Positions 25,791 through 34,278 of a stretch of DNA of 64,000 nt are shown piece by piece. Both the position numbers and the translations under genes were made by a program. This DNA comes from Pseudomonas sp. MPC6 (GTDB taxonomy: Bacteria; Pseudomonadota; Gammaproteobacteria; Pseudomonadales; Pseudomonadaceae): the NCBI RefSeq assembly GCF_006094435.1, contig NZ_CP034783.1, positions 2,259,001 to 2,323,000 on the forward strand. The letters are read 5' to 3'. The notes beneath the pieces were generated by a model. It was not told the origin of the DNA. It searched no databases and was given only the letters and a program-made list of their open reading frames with translations. Position 1 is the stretch's first letter. Every line of letters starts with the position of its first letter.

Positions 25791-26762
25791 ATGCGTCATC
25801 TCGATGTTCAGGTGATCGACCAGGCGCTGCAATGGGCTCGCGCCGGGCAGGCCCAGTGGCTGTGCACGGTGCTCTCCACCTATGGCTCTGCGCCGCGTGC
25901 GCCGGGTGCCATGCTGGTGACCAATGGCACGGGCGAACACGTCGGCTCGCTGTCGGGTGGCTGCGTCGAAGAGGAATTTCTCGAAAGCCTGGCGCGGGGT
26001 GAATTACGCGAACCGGCGCAGATCGTCAGCTATGGCGACAGCGTCGAGCAACGCCACCGTCTGCGATTGCCCTGTGGCGGCGTGCTGATTGTGCTGGTCG
26101 AGCACCGCGCTGCCAGTCTCGAATGGATCGCGCACCTGGAGAGCCTGCAAGCGGCGTTACTGGGTCAGCGGCGTCTGCTGCGTCACATCGAGCTGAGCAG
26201 CGGTGCCTTGCGCCTGGACCCAGACACCGGGCACGGCAGCGAGCGGGTGCAAATCGTCGACGAAAGGGTGCGCATCAGCGTTGGCCCGGCGTTACGACTG
26301 ATTCTGGCCGGGCTTTCGCCGGTCGCGGAAGTCTGCGCCAGTTTCGCCCGCGCCATCGGCTGCGAAGTCATCGCCTGCGACCCCCGGGAAGAGATGCTGC
26401 ATGTCCAGCTCGAAGGCGTGGAGATGCAACGTGTGCTGCCCTCGATGTTCATTGCCGCCGGAGGTTGCCATGCGGCGACCGCGGTGGTGGCGCTGACTCA
26501 CGATCCGCGAATCGATGATCTGGCGCTGATGGAAGCGGTCCACACCCCGGCGTTTTACATCGGCGCCATGGGGTCTCAGGCCACCTCGGCCAAGCGCGCC
26601 GAGCGGCTCAAACGCATCGGTGGTCTGACGGAGGAACAGATCGCCCGTTTGCACATGCCCATCGGCCTCGATCTGGGCAGCAAGGCCCCGGCGGAAATCG
26701 CTCTGGCGGTGGTGGCCGATATCCTGCGCGTCTATCACGGGAAAGAACGCCATGCCCTGTAA
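25791..26762 (+). CDS. XdhC/CoxI-family molybdenum-hydroxylase maturation factor
   Basis: This 323-residue protein supplies the sulfurated Mo-cofactor to xanthine-oxidase-family enzymes. The N-terminal XdhC_CoxI domain (about 10-80) contains TYGSAPRAPGAMLV and GSLSGGCVEEEF. The C-terminal Rossmann-like XdhC_C domain (about 165-310) contains LAGLSPVAEVCASFARAIGCEV, the FYIGAMGSQATSAKR segment and DLGSKAPAEIALAV. Its presence matches HmfABC, which needs such a factor. The araC gene follows 186 bp downstream. Confidence 0.9.
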   Translation: MRHLDVQVIDQALQWARAGQAQWLCTVLSTYGSAPRAPGAMLVTNGTGEHVGSLSGGCVEEEFLESLARGELREPAQIVSYGDSVEQRHRLRLPCGGVLIVLVEHRAASLEWIAHLESLQAALLGQRRLLRHIELSSGALRLDPDTGHGSERVQIVDERVRISVGPALRLILAGLSPVAEVCASFARAIGCEVIACDPREEMLHVQLEGVEMQRVLPSMFIAAGGCHAATAVVALTHDPRIDDLALMEAVHTPAFYIGAMGSQATSAKRAERLKRIGGLTEEQIARLHMPIGLDLGSKAPAEIALAVVADILRVYHGKERHAL

Positions 26763-26765
26763 GGC

Positions 26766-27803
26766 GGTTTTTCCGATGAGCGTGGGGGCTGCGAAAGTCG
26801 AGGTAGACGCTCGGTCATTCGCGCGCGATAGTGGCCAGAAAAGTGCTGAACCATTGAGTGATCGCCGGGGTCCGGAAACACATGGACGCCGCGATAATCC
26901 TTCATGGTGGCCGATAACAATATCGCTTCAAGCGAGCGGAGGAATCTGATGTCGATTGCCCAACGGGTTTTCCACGGCAGGTTTGGCCGGGTCGCCTTGC
27001 TGGACATGGATCGTTCGCTGGTTACCCACACCCATTCCGAATGCCATGTGCTGGTCAAAGTGTCCGGCGAGGACACTTACTTCAACGTCAACGGGCGGCG
27101 GGTGCCGCTCAGCGATCGCACGGCGGTGCTGGTCAACGCCTGGGAGCCGCATTTCTACGATCCGCAGCCGGGTGCCGGTGCCACTGTAATCCTGGCGCTC
27201 TACATCGAGCCTGCCTGGCTGGCCACTGCCCAGCAGTCGCTGGCGCTCAGCGCTCGCCCGGACTTTTTTGCCCGGTCATGCATCGAGCTGTCGAGTCGTA
27301 ATCGCACCTTGGCCGATATCCTGGTCGCCGAAGCCCATGGCTGCGGGATCGTGCCGAAAGAGCGCATGGAATTCATGCTGTTCGACTTCCTGATCGAACT
27401 GATCGAGGACTTTTCCAGCTGGCGGCATTTGTCGCTATTGGGGGCGCCGAGTTCAGGTGAGTTCCGGGACGCGCGCGTGCGCCGTGGCACCGCCTGGTTG
27501 CTTGAGCACCTCGATGATCCGCACCCGATCGACAACGCCGCGCGGGCTTGTGGTCTGTCCCGGGCGCACTTCTTTGCGCTATTCAAGAAAGATACCGGCA
27601 TGACGCCGACCCTGTTGCTTAACGACGCGCGCATGCGCCGGGCTTTTGCCTGGCTGGAGCGTGAGCGCAGTGGAACCTTGGGCCTGTTGTCGGAGAACCT
27701 CGGGTTCTCCGAGCAAGGTCATTTCACGCGGTTTTTTCAGCAACACATCGGCGCCTCTCCCAGCCAGTATCGGAGGGTAGTGGATAGCTATGCGGGGGTT
27801 TGA
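26766..27803 (+). repeat. Direct repeat, copy 1: upstream region plus araC gene
   Basis: This ~1.04 kb segment begins 4 bp after the xdhC-type stop codon and ends with the araC stop. It recurs at 45007-46047, about 18.24 kb away, in the same orientation. The first ~75 bp and the whole coding part are nearly identical, while an inner patch (about 26838-26910 versus 45082-45157) has clearly diverged. Copy 1 is in the coherent context (hmf cluster), so it is probably the donor. Confidence 0.9.
26949..27803 (+). CDS. AraC-family regulator of the furoate cluster (copy 1)
   Basis: This 284-residue transcription factor has an N-terminal cupin-like ligand domain (about 10-110, THTHSECHVLVKVSGEDTYF, LVNAWEPHFY) and two C-terminal AraC helix-turn-helix motifs (about 185-280: NAARACGLSRAHFFALFKKDTG and ENLGFSEQGHFTRFFQQHIG). 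The ATG at 26949 has a strong GGAGG ribosome-binding site 6 nt upstream. It lies at the end of the hmf cluster and just before leader element B. It is probably the activator of hmf genes responding to furoate or furoyl-CoA; the effector is inferred. The second copy at 45193 differs only in the penultimate residue. Confidence 0.88.
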   Translation: MSIAQRVFHGRFGRVALLDMDRSLVTHTHSECHVLVKVSGEDTYFNVNGRRVPLSDRTAVLVNAWEPHFYDPQPGAGATVILALYIEPAWLATAQQSLALSARPDFFARSCIELSSRNRTLADILVAEAHGCGIVPKERMEFMLFDFLIELIEDFSSWRHLSLLGAPSSGEFRDARVRRGTAWLLEHLDDPHPIDNAARACGLSRAHFFALFKKDTGMTPTLLLNDARMRRAFAWLERERSGTLGLLSENLGFSEQGHFTRFFQQHIGASPSQYRRVVDSYAGV

Positions 27804-27844
27804 ATATCGCCTCAGCTGAATCCTGGTCTGCTCAGGTTCTTTCC

Positions 27845-27946
27845 TGAAATTCAGACTCCAAGGCAAACTTGCAGACGGCAGCGCAAAACTCCATCGCTCA
27901 AGGCAAGGCATTCCCTGTGCCTTTCTCCCACACTCGGCTCTAATGC
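27845..27946 (+). repeat. Leader element, copy B (upstream of the Liv-type ABC operon)
   Basis: This second occurrence of the element at 16576-16678 lies between the araC gene and the ABC importer operon. The inverted repeat is AGGCA-TTCCCTG-TGCCT here: the arms differ from copy A, but the symmetry is conserved. The remaining 200 bp up to the first ATPase gene are AT-rich and hold the presumed promoter (TATAAAT near 28060). Confidence 0.7.
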
Positions 27947-28150
27947 CAGGGGCTGGGTGTGGTTGGCAAAAGCGTTGGCTATGTCTATAGCCGCTTAACC
28001 ATCCCCGGTCACAATACTGAAAAATGGCTGGACTCGAGAAAATAAAGACTTTTTACGTATAAATGGTTCCTTAAAATAATATTGGACCAGTATTAGTCGA
28101 CGACTTAGATTCACCTTACAAGAAAAGCAAGAACGTGAGTTGAAAATAAT

Positions 28151-28930
28151 ATGGCTAATGATGCGATTCTGGAAACTGTTGGTTTGACCAAAGAGTTCAA
28201 AGGATTTACCGCTGTTGAAAATGTCAACTTGCGTGTGAAGCGTGGCTCAATTCATGCCCTGATCGGTCCCAACGGTGCCGGAAAGACGACATGTTTTAAC
28301 TTGCTCACCAAGTTTCTCGATCCTACCCAAGGGACTATTCGCTTCAACGGCCAGGACATCACTCGTGAGCACCCAGCTGCAGTAGCGCGCAGAGGGATGA
28401 TTCGCTCTTTTCAGATATCGGCAGTCTTTCCTCGCCTTACCGTGCGAGAAAACATCTATATTCCGCTACAGCGAAGCCTGGGGACTTCCTTCCATTTCTG
28501 GAAGTCGCGCGCTGCACTTGCCGCTCTTGACGATAGAGCGATGGAGTTGCTCGCCCAAGTGGGATTGGAGTCATTCGCCGATCTAGTAGCAATGGAACTG
28601 TCCTATGGCCGCAAGCGCGCGCTGGAAATAGCCACCACTTTAGCGCTGGACCCTGAGTTGATGTTGCTCGATGAACCCACCCAAGGCATGGGGCATGAAG
28701 ACGTCGATTGGGTCATGGAGCTGATCAAGAATGTCGCCGCCAACCGCACTGTCCTGATGGTCGAGCATAACATGAAGGTTGTAGAGGGGATTTGCGACAC
28801 TATCACGGTACTTGCTCGCGGCAGTGTGCTCGCCGAGGGCAGTTATTCTGAAGTTTCAGTCAATCCACTCGTGGTCGAAGCCTATATGGGGAGTGCCGAC
28901 AGTGAGCTGCGCTCTCCAGGGAGCCATTGA
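28151..28930 (+). CDS. Branched-chain-amino-acid-type ABC importer ATPase (LivG type)
   Basis: This 259-residue ATPase has Walker A GPNGAGKTT (39-47), signature LSYGRKRALEIA, Walker B LMLLDEPTQGM and a LivG-like C-terminal extension (BCA_ABC_TP_C: YSEVSVNPLVVEAYMG). It is the first gene of a five-gene importer set. Codon use and GC look lower than in the flanking hmf and CoA genes, suggesting a different origin. The substrate is probably an organic or aromatic acid rather than an amino acid, given the genes downstream. Confidence 0.88.
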   Translation: MANDAILETVGLTKEFKGFTAVENVNLRVKRGSIHALIGPNGAGKTTCFNLLTKFLDPTQGTIRFNGQDITREHPAAVARRGMIRSFQISAVFPRLTVRENIYIPLQRSLGTSFHFWKSRAALAALDDRAMELLAQVGLESFADLVAMELSYGRKRALEIATTLALDPELMLLDEPTQGMGHEDVDWVMELIKNVAANRTVLMVEHNMKVVEGICDTITVLARGSVLAEGSYSEVSVNPLVVEAYMGSADSELRSPGSH

Positions 28931-28931
28931 T

Positions 28932-29642
28932 ATGACCAATGCTACCGAATACATGCGAGTTGCCAACTTGCAAGCCTTCTACGGTGAGTCTCATGTTCTC
29001 CATGGCATTGACTTCACTGTGAAACAGGGTGAATGCGTTACCTTATTAGGTCGCAATGGCGCAGGCCGCACCACCACCTTGCGAGCCATTATGGGGCTCA
29101 CGGGGAAGCGCCAGGGTTCGATCATAATAGATGGTACTGAGACCATTGATCTTTCGCCCCATAAGATTGCGCGCCTGGGTGTGGGTTATTGCCCAGAGGA
29201 AAGAGGCATCTATGCCAGTCTTTCCTGTGAGGAAAATCTGCTGTTGCTGCCGCGTTTAGGAATCAATGGAATGTGCCTGGAGGAAATCTATGAGATGTTC
29301 CCCAACCTCTACGAGCGTCGTCACAGCCAAGGTACCCGCATGTCGGGTGGTGAACAGCAAATGCTTGCCCTGGCCCGAGTCCTGCGCACTGGTGCACGCC
29401 TTCTACTGCTTGACGAGATATCCGAGGGACTTGCACCGGTCATCGTCCAGCGGCTCGCCGAAATCATCCGCCAGCTCAAGAGCAAGGGCTTCACAATCCT
29501 TCTGGTCGAACAGAATTCACGTTTTGCCGCCCCCCTCGCGGATCGCATGTATATCGTCGAGCACGGCAAGATTATCGCTGAGATTCACCAGCACGAAGTT
29601 GGGCAAAAAAGCGATCTGCTTCAAGAATATTTAGGGATCTAA
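28932..29642 (+). CDS. Branched-chain-amino-acid-type ABC importer ATPase (LivF type) with a Walker A Lys-to-Arg change
   Basis: This is the 236-residue partner of the LivG-type ATPase. The signature MSGGEQQ (137-142) and Walker B LLLLDE (157-162) are normal. Walker A reads GRNGAGRTT (40-48): the invariant Lys that binds the ATP phosphates is Arg46 (codon CGC at 29066-29068). In a heterodimeric ABC this could leave one site weak or inactive. The start at 28932 is chosen because it lies 1 nt after the livG-type stop, and the product opens MTNATEYMRVANLQ. Confidence 0.87.
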   Translation: MTNATEYMRVANLQAFYGESHVLHGIDFTVKQGECVTLLGRNGAGRTTTLRAIMGLTGKRQGSIIIDGTETIDLSPHKIARLGVGYCPEERGIYASLSCEENLLLLPRLGINGMCLEEIYEMFPNLYERRHSQGTRMSGGEQQMLALARVLRTGARLLLLDEISEGLAPVIVQRLAEIIRQLKSKGFTILLVEQNSRFAAPLADRMYIVEHGKIIAEIHQHEVGQKSDLLQEYLGI

Positions 29643-29816
29643 TATCGGCTAAAGCACTTGTCTGGTTTAGACGGTTCCAACGGCGAGCCAAGGGATTTAA
29701 AGCCTGCAACCCCTACAACGCACCTTCTGGGTACAAGGCTGAAGCGTGTGGCTCTATAAGTATTCCAGGCTCTTCGGCGAATATCCTACTAATAACAAAT
29801 TGTCAGGATAAACAAT

Positions 29817-30704
29817 ATGGCAACATTCTTCGACGTTCCGTTGTCGGCCTTGATGGGCCAACTTATGCTAGGGCTGGTTAACGGCTCGTTTTACGCGATC
29901 CTCAGCCTGGGCCTGGCAGTTATATTTGGCATGCTTCGCATCATCAATTTCGCGCACGGTGCGTTTTTCATGATGGGTGCCTTTTTTTCATGGATGTGTC
30001 TCAATTATTTTGGCGTCAACTATTGGTGGTCATTGTTGCTTGTACCACTCATGGTGGGGATTGTCGGCGTTGTGATCGAACGCGCTCTGCTGCAGTGGTT
30101 GTATAAGCTCGATCATCTATACGGTTTATTGTTGACGTTTGGATTGGCGCTCATCATCGAGGGCGTTTTCCGTAATGAATTTGGTGTTTCAGGTCAACCC
30201 TACGCAGTCCCTGAAGCACTGAAAGGGGCAATGAATCTGGGTTTCATGTTTCTACCCGTCTACCGAGGCTGGGTGATTGTTGCCTCGCTTGCCGTATGCG
30301 CCCTGACGTGGTTCATGATCGAAAGGACACGCTTGGGGTCATACTTGCGTGCTGCCACGGAAAACCCGGCATTGACCCAAGCCTTCGGCATTAATGTACC
30401 TGTCATGGTGATGCTGACTTATGGTTTCGGCGTCGCGCTGGCCAGTTTTGCCGGGGTGCTGGCTGCGCCAGTATTACAAGTCAGTCCCATGATGGGCTCG
30501 CAGTTGATTATTGTGGTGTTTGCGGTAGTGGTGATTGGCGGGATGGGCTCAATTTTTGGCGCCATTATTACCGGTCTTTCCCTCGGCGTAATTGAGGGTT
30601 TGGCCAAACTGTTCTATCCGGAAGTTTCCGCAACCATTGTTTTTATTATCATGGCGATCGTCCTGTTATTTCGGCCGGCCGGTCTATTTGGGAGGGCTGA
30701 GTAA
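29817..30704 (+). CDS. Branched-chain-amino-acid-type ABC importer permease (LivH type)
   Basis: This 295-residue inner-membrane permease has about eight hydrophobic segments. LivH landmarks are readable: GLVNGSFYAILSLGLAVIFG, the INFAHGAFFMMGAF segment, the ATENPALTQAFGIN cytoplasmic loop that contacts the ATPases, and the glycine-rich end VVIGGMGSIFGA. A 174-bp gap separates it from the LivF-type gene, long enough for a separate promoter, though all five importer genes face the same way. Confidence 0.9.
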   Translation: MATFFDVPLSALMGQLMLGLVNGSFYAILSLGLAVIFGMLRIINFAHGAFFMMGAFFSWMCLNYFGVNYWWSLLLVPLMVGIVGVVIERALLQWLYKLDHLYGLLLTFGLALIIEGVFRNEFGVSGQPYAVPEALKGAMNLGFMFLPVYRGWVIVASLAVCALTWFMIERTRLGSYLRAATENPALTQAFGINVPVMVMLTYGFGVALASFAGVLAAPVLQVSPMMGSQLIIVVFAVVVIGGMGSIFGAIITGLSLGVIEGLAKLFYPEVSATIVFIIMAIVLLFRPAGLFGRAE

Positions 30705-30705
30705 C

Positions 30706-31737
30706 ATGTCATCGAGAACGCGACTATTAGGCTGTATCCTTCTGCTCATCTGCGGCGCTATTGTCCCCTTCGCCATATACCCGATACTGGCCATGAAGGT
30801 GCTTTGTTTTGCGCTGTTTGCCTGTGCATTCAATCTTTTGCTTGGCTATACCGGCTTGCTTTCGTTCGGTCATGCCGTCTTTTTCGGCGCAGCTGCTTAT
30901 GTGAGCGCCTACAGCATCAAGGTGTGGGGCTTCCCGCCCGAGCTGGGGATCCTCACAGCGGTTGTGGCTGCCGCCGTGCTGGGGTTGGGATTCGGCCTGT
31001 TGGCGATACGGTGCTCAGGCATCTACTTTGCGATGATCACATTGGCGTTGGCGCAGATGATGTATTTCGTCTTCCTGCAATCTCCGTTCACCGGAGGGGA
31101 GGACGGTTTACAAGGTGTGGAGCGCGGGCTGTTATTTGGGTTTATCGACCTCAGCAACGACGTAAATCTGTACTACCTGGTGTTTGCCATCTTTGTTTTT
31201 GGCTTCTGGTTGATTCATCGCGTTATCCAGTCTCCTTTTGGCCAGATTCTCAAAGCCATTCGAGAAAACGAGTCGAGGGTGATTTCCCTGGGCTATCAGG
31301 CAGCCCGATACAAATTGTTGGCCTTCGTTCTTTCGGCTGCTCTGGCGGGGCTCGCTGGCGGTACCAAAGCCGTGGTGTTTCAGTTCGCGACCTTGAGCGA
31401 CGCCCATTGGCAGACCTCGGGCGAAGTAGTGCTGATGACCCTGCTCGGAGGCCTGGGCACCGTCTTCGGCCCACTGATAGGGGCCGCCATCGTTGTGACT
31501 CTGCAGAACGCATTGGCCGATAAGGTGGGCGCGCTCTTGCCAGTCATCATGGGCGTCATTTTCATCGTTTGCGTGCTGCTCTTTCGCCGCGGTATTGCCG
31601 GGGAGTTTGCGGCTTTCTACCAAAGCAGGCTGGCGGCAAGGCGCGCTGATGCAAACCGCCGAAAGTCTCTTGGGGCCTCTCGCAAAGGGGGCGGTGCAAG
31701 GGGAGCGGATGGTTCGGCGAGGGAGGCGAACCCGTGA
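30706..31737 (+). CDS. Branched-chain-amino-acid-type ABC importer permease (LivM type)
   Basis: This 343-residue inner-membrane permease pairs with the LivH-type protein. Landmarks: LGYTGLLSFGHAVFFG, AIRCSGIYFAMITLALAQ, the cytoplasmic AIRENESRVISLGYQ loop and LLGGLGTVFGPLIGA. The start at 30706 lies 1 nt after the previous stop. The C-terminal ~35 residues are unusually basic and Gly/Ala-rich (LAARRADANRRKSLGASRKGG) and look like a non-conserved tail. Confidence 0.9.
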   Translation: MSSRTRLLGCILLLICGAIVPFAIYPILAMKVLCFALFACAFNLLLGYTGLLSFGHAVFFGAAAYVSAYSIKVWGFPPELGILTAVVAAAVLGLGFGLLAIRCSGIYFAMITLALAQMMYFVFLQSPFTGGEDGLQGVERGLLFGFIDLSNDVNLYYLVFAIFVFGFWLIHRVIQSPFGQILKAIRENESRVISLGYQAARYKLLAFVLSAALAGLAGGTKAVVFQFATLSDAHWQTSGEVVLMTLLGGLGTVFGPLIGAAIVVTLQNALADKVGALLPVIMGVIFIVCVLLFRRGIAGEFAAFYQSRLAARRADANRRKSLGASRKGGGARGADGSAREANP

Positions 31738-31812
31738 TGCGGATGTCGAGCATTCAACTTCGAAAAATATAAAAAAACCCGTACTAAACACCCGAATGAA
31801 CGAGTAGGAGAA

Positions 31813-31820
31813 AATAATAA
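31813..31820 (+). promoter_or_regulatory. Crc/Hfq CA motif overlapping the binding-protein start
   Basis: AATAATAA ends on the A of the ATG at 31820, directly after the GTAGGAGA ribosome-binding site. This is the same placement as at hmfD and at the OprD gene at 50989. Confidence 0.55.
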
Positions 31821-33046
31821 TGATCAAACAACTGAATACTCATCTGCGCAAGATCTGCTTCGGGCTGTTGGTAGCCGCTCCGGCCGTGCAAGCCCAGGTT
31901 TCAGATGGTGTAGTGCGTATCGGCGTATTGAATGATTTGTCAGGTACCTATGCCGGGCTTTCCGGTCCGGGCTCGGTGTGGGCGGCAAAGCAGGCGGTGG
32001 CCGACTTCGAGCCTGAAAAACATGGCCTGAAGGTCGAGGTCGTGGCGGCTGATCACCAGAACAAGCCAGATGTAGGGGCCAGTGTGGCCCGTCGTTGGTT
32101 CGATGTGGATAAGGTGGATGTGATCGTCGACGTGCCGACTTCGTCGGTCATCCTGGCCGTCAATGAAGTGGTGAGGGAAAAAAACAAGGTGCTCCTGGTA
32201 TCCGGTGGCGGCAGTTCCGATCTGACCGGTAAGGCGTGCAGCCCGAACACCATTCATTGGACCTACGACACATGGGCGCTTGCCAACGGTACCGGTAAAG
32301 CGGTGGTGGGGAGTGGCGGCAAAAGCTGGTTTTTCATGACGGCGGATTACGCCTTTGGTCACGCATTGGAACGTGATACGGCGTCGGTCGTTGAAAAAAG
32401 TGGCGGAACAGTGATGGGCAAGGTTCGCCATCCGTTCCCGGGCACCGATTTTTCGTCTTACTTGTTGCAGGCCCAAGCTTCCGGGGCGCAGATAATCGGG
32501 TTGGCAAATGCCGGTGGGGACACCATTGTCGCCGTCAAGCAAGCGTCTGAATTTGGCATCACCGCTGGTGGCCAGAAGCTAGCCGGTTTGTTGGTGTTCA
32601 TTAGCGACGTGCAAGCGTTGGGCCTGGAGGCGGCACAAGGGTTGATGCTGACGGCTGCCTGGTACTGGGACATGAATGACGCGAGCCGTGAATTCGGTAG
32701 AGCATTCGCTGCTGCCAACGGCGGGAAATTTCCGACAATGGCGCAGGCTGGTGTTTACTCCGCCGTCACGAACTATCTGCGAACAGTTGCCGTCAACAAT
32801 GACGATGGTAATGGCGCAGAAGTCGTCGCCCGGATGAAGGCGGTCAAAACCGAGGATAAGCTCTTCGGCGAGGGAAGTATTCGTGCCGATGGTCGCAAGA
32901 TCCACCCACTCTATCTCTTCGAAGTGAAAAAGCCCTCCGAGTCCAAGTACCCTGGCGACTATTATAAGTTGCTGTCCACAATACCTGCCGATGAAGCATT
33001 TCGGCCGATGTCCGCAGGCGGTTGCTCGCTTGTTACTTTGAAATAA
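31820..33046 (+). CDS. Branched-chain-amino-acid-type ABC importer periplasmic binding protein
   Basis: This 408-residue Peripla_BP_6/LivK-like protein has a signal peptide of about 26 residues (KICFGLLVAAPAVQA-Q). The mature part opens VRIGVLNDLSGTYAGLSGPGS, a typical ligand-binding loop of the family, followed by VVAADHQNKPD and a DFSSYLLQAQASGAQII hinge region. Family members of this subtype often bind aromatic or aliphatic acids. It is the last importer gene, convergent with the LysR gene across a 158-bp gap. Confidence 0.87.
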   Translation: MIKQLNTHLRKICFGLLVAAPAVQAQVSDGVVRIGVLNDLSGTYAGLSGPGSVWAAKQAVADFEPEKHGLKVEVVAADHQNKPDVGASVARRWFDVDKVDVIVDVPTSSVILAVNEVVREKNKVLLVSGGGSSDLTGKACSPNTIHWTYDTWALANGTGKAVVGSGGKSWFFMTADYAFGHALERDTASVVEKSGGTVMGKVRHPFPGTDFSSYLLQAQASGAQIIGLANAGGDTIVAVKQASEFGITAGGQKLAGLLVFISDVQALGLEAAQGLMLTAAWYWDMNDASREFGRAFAAANGGKFPTMAQAGVYSAVTNYLRTVAVNNDDGNGAEVVARMKAVKTEDKLFGEGSIRADGRKIHPLYLFEVKKPSESKYPGDYYKLLSTIPADEAFRPMSAGGCSLVTLK

Positions 33047-33204
33047 GCACTGGGGTTTCAAACCGGTCGAGCATTGGCTTGGCCGGTTTAGAACAAAGGG
33101 AGAGCTATAGTGCTATTCGCGGTAGCGATATTGGGTGGCTGGATATAAGAGTTAAAACATTTTCCTTGCAAGTTATGGCGCCACAGAGGGCGCCTTGTCA
33201 ATTA

Positions 33205-34107
33205 TTAAAGTCGCTCGTGCTCGAAGGCCGTCATCACTTCTTTTGCGGTATCAATAAACGACTGCAATAGCGGCGAAGTGTTACTGCTGCGCCATCCAAG
33301 CATCACTTTTACCAAGGGCATCTGCCCCTGAATAGGCCGGTATGTAAGGTGCTCAAGGTGAATGCGCTGAACAGAACTCGGTACCAGGGCCAGGCCTACG
33401 CCTGAGCTGACGAGGCCCAGGCAGGCATAAATCTGGCCGACCTCCAGTGCCGCGTTGGGTGTGAAACCTGCTTCCGCGCAAAGGCGATAAATCATGGTAT
33501 GAAAATCGGGAGCCAGTTTGGGCGCGTACAGGACAAAGCGCTCGGTGGCGCACTGACTCAGCGCCACGCTGTCCTGGGACGCCAGCGGGTGGTGCTCCGG
33601 GATCGCAAGTACGAAGGGTTCTGTCAGCAGCGTCTCGGTGCTGATTCCGTCGAATTGCGATGTGGGGCGCATGAAGGCGATATCGACATCGCCTCGCAGG
33701 AGCGCATCGGCCTGGTCCACCACAGGGAACCAGCGCAGGACCACTTCCACATCCGGGAAGCGTTCGCAAAAGGCGCGGTAAATCGGCGGCAGCAGGGTAT
33801 AGGACATATGTTCGAAGAAGCCCACGGACAGCCGGCCAATCTCTCCGCGTTCGGCGCGTTGAGCCTCCAGTGCCGCGACATCCGTGGCCCGTAGAATCTG
33901 CTTGGCATGAATATAAAATACCTGGCCGGCATCTGTAAGTTGCACATGACGCTTGGTCCGTTGAAATAGCGTTACGCCGAGCTCCTCTTCTAATTGACGA
34001 ATCTGTTGACTCAGAGGCGGCTGGGCAATGTGCAGTCGTAACGCGGCCTGAGTGAAACTCAGCTCCTCCGCAACTGCAATAAAATAGCGCATGTGCCGCA
34101 GGTTCAT
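33205..34107 (-). CDS. LysR-family transcriptional regulator
   Basis: This 300-residue regulator has an N-terminal winged HTH (MNLRHMRYFIAVAEELSFTQAALRLHIAQPPLSQQIRQLE, residues ~1-40, in part) and a LysR substrate domain (about 92-295). This subgroup (LRHMRYFIAVAEE…QPPLSQQI) is common for regulators of aromatic and dicarboxylic acid catabolism (CatR/BenM-like). It is divergent from the GH88-like gene with an AT-rich 171-bp spacer, so it probably controls the 34.3-44.6 kb operon. The effector is unknown. Confidence 0.88.
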   Translation of the reverse strand: MNLRHMRYFIAVAEELSFTQAALRLHIAQPPLSQQIRQLEEELGVTLFQRTKRHVQLTDAGQVFYIHAKQILRATDVAALEAQRAERGEIGRLSVGFFEHMSYTLLPPIYRAFCERFPDVEVVLRWFPVVDQADALLRGDVDIAFMRPTSQFDGISTETLLTEPFVLAIPEHHPLASQDSVALSQCATERFVLYAPKLAPDFHTMIYRLCAEAGFTPNAALEVGQIYACLGLVSSGVGLALVPSSVQRIHLEHLTYRPIQGQMPLVKVMLGWRSSNTSPLLQSFIDTAKEVMTAFEHERL

Positions 34108-34278
34108 ATTAATACCTTTTTAATATTATTCTTGATCAAATTATATATTGGAAGTCTCGGAAGTCAACTCGTAAGATGTCTTCCGTGGCCTCAAGACAGT
34201 GGCTCAATACATTGATTCTGCTCTTATCGGAAGACATTTTCTGCCATTTGAAAACGGCGCAACTATAGGAGAGATAAG

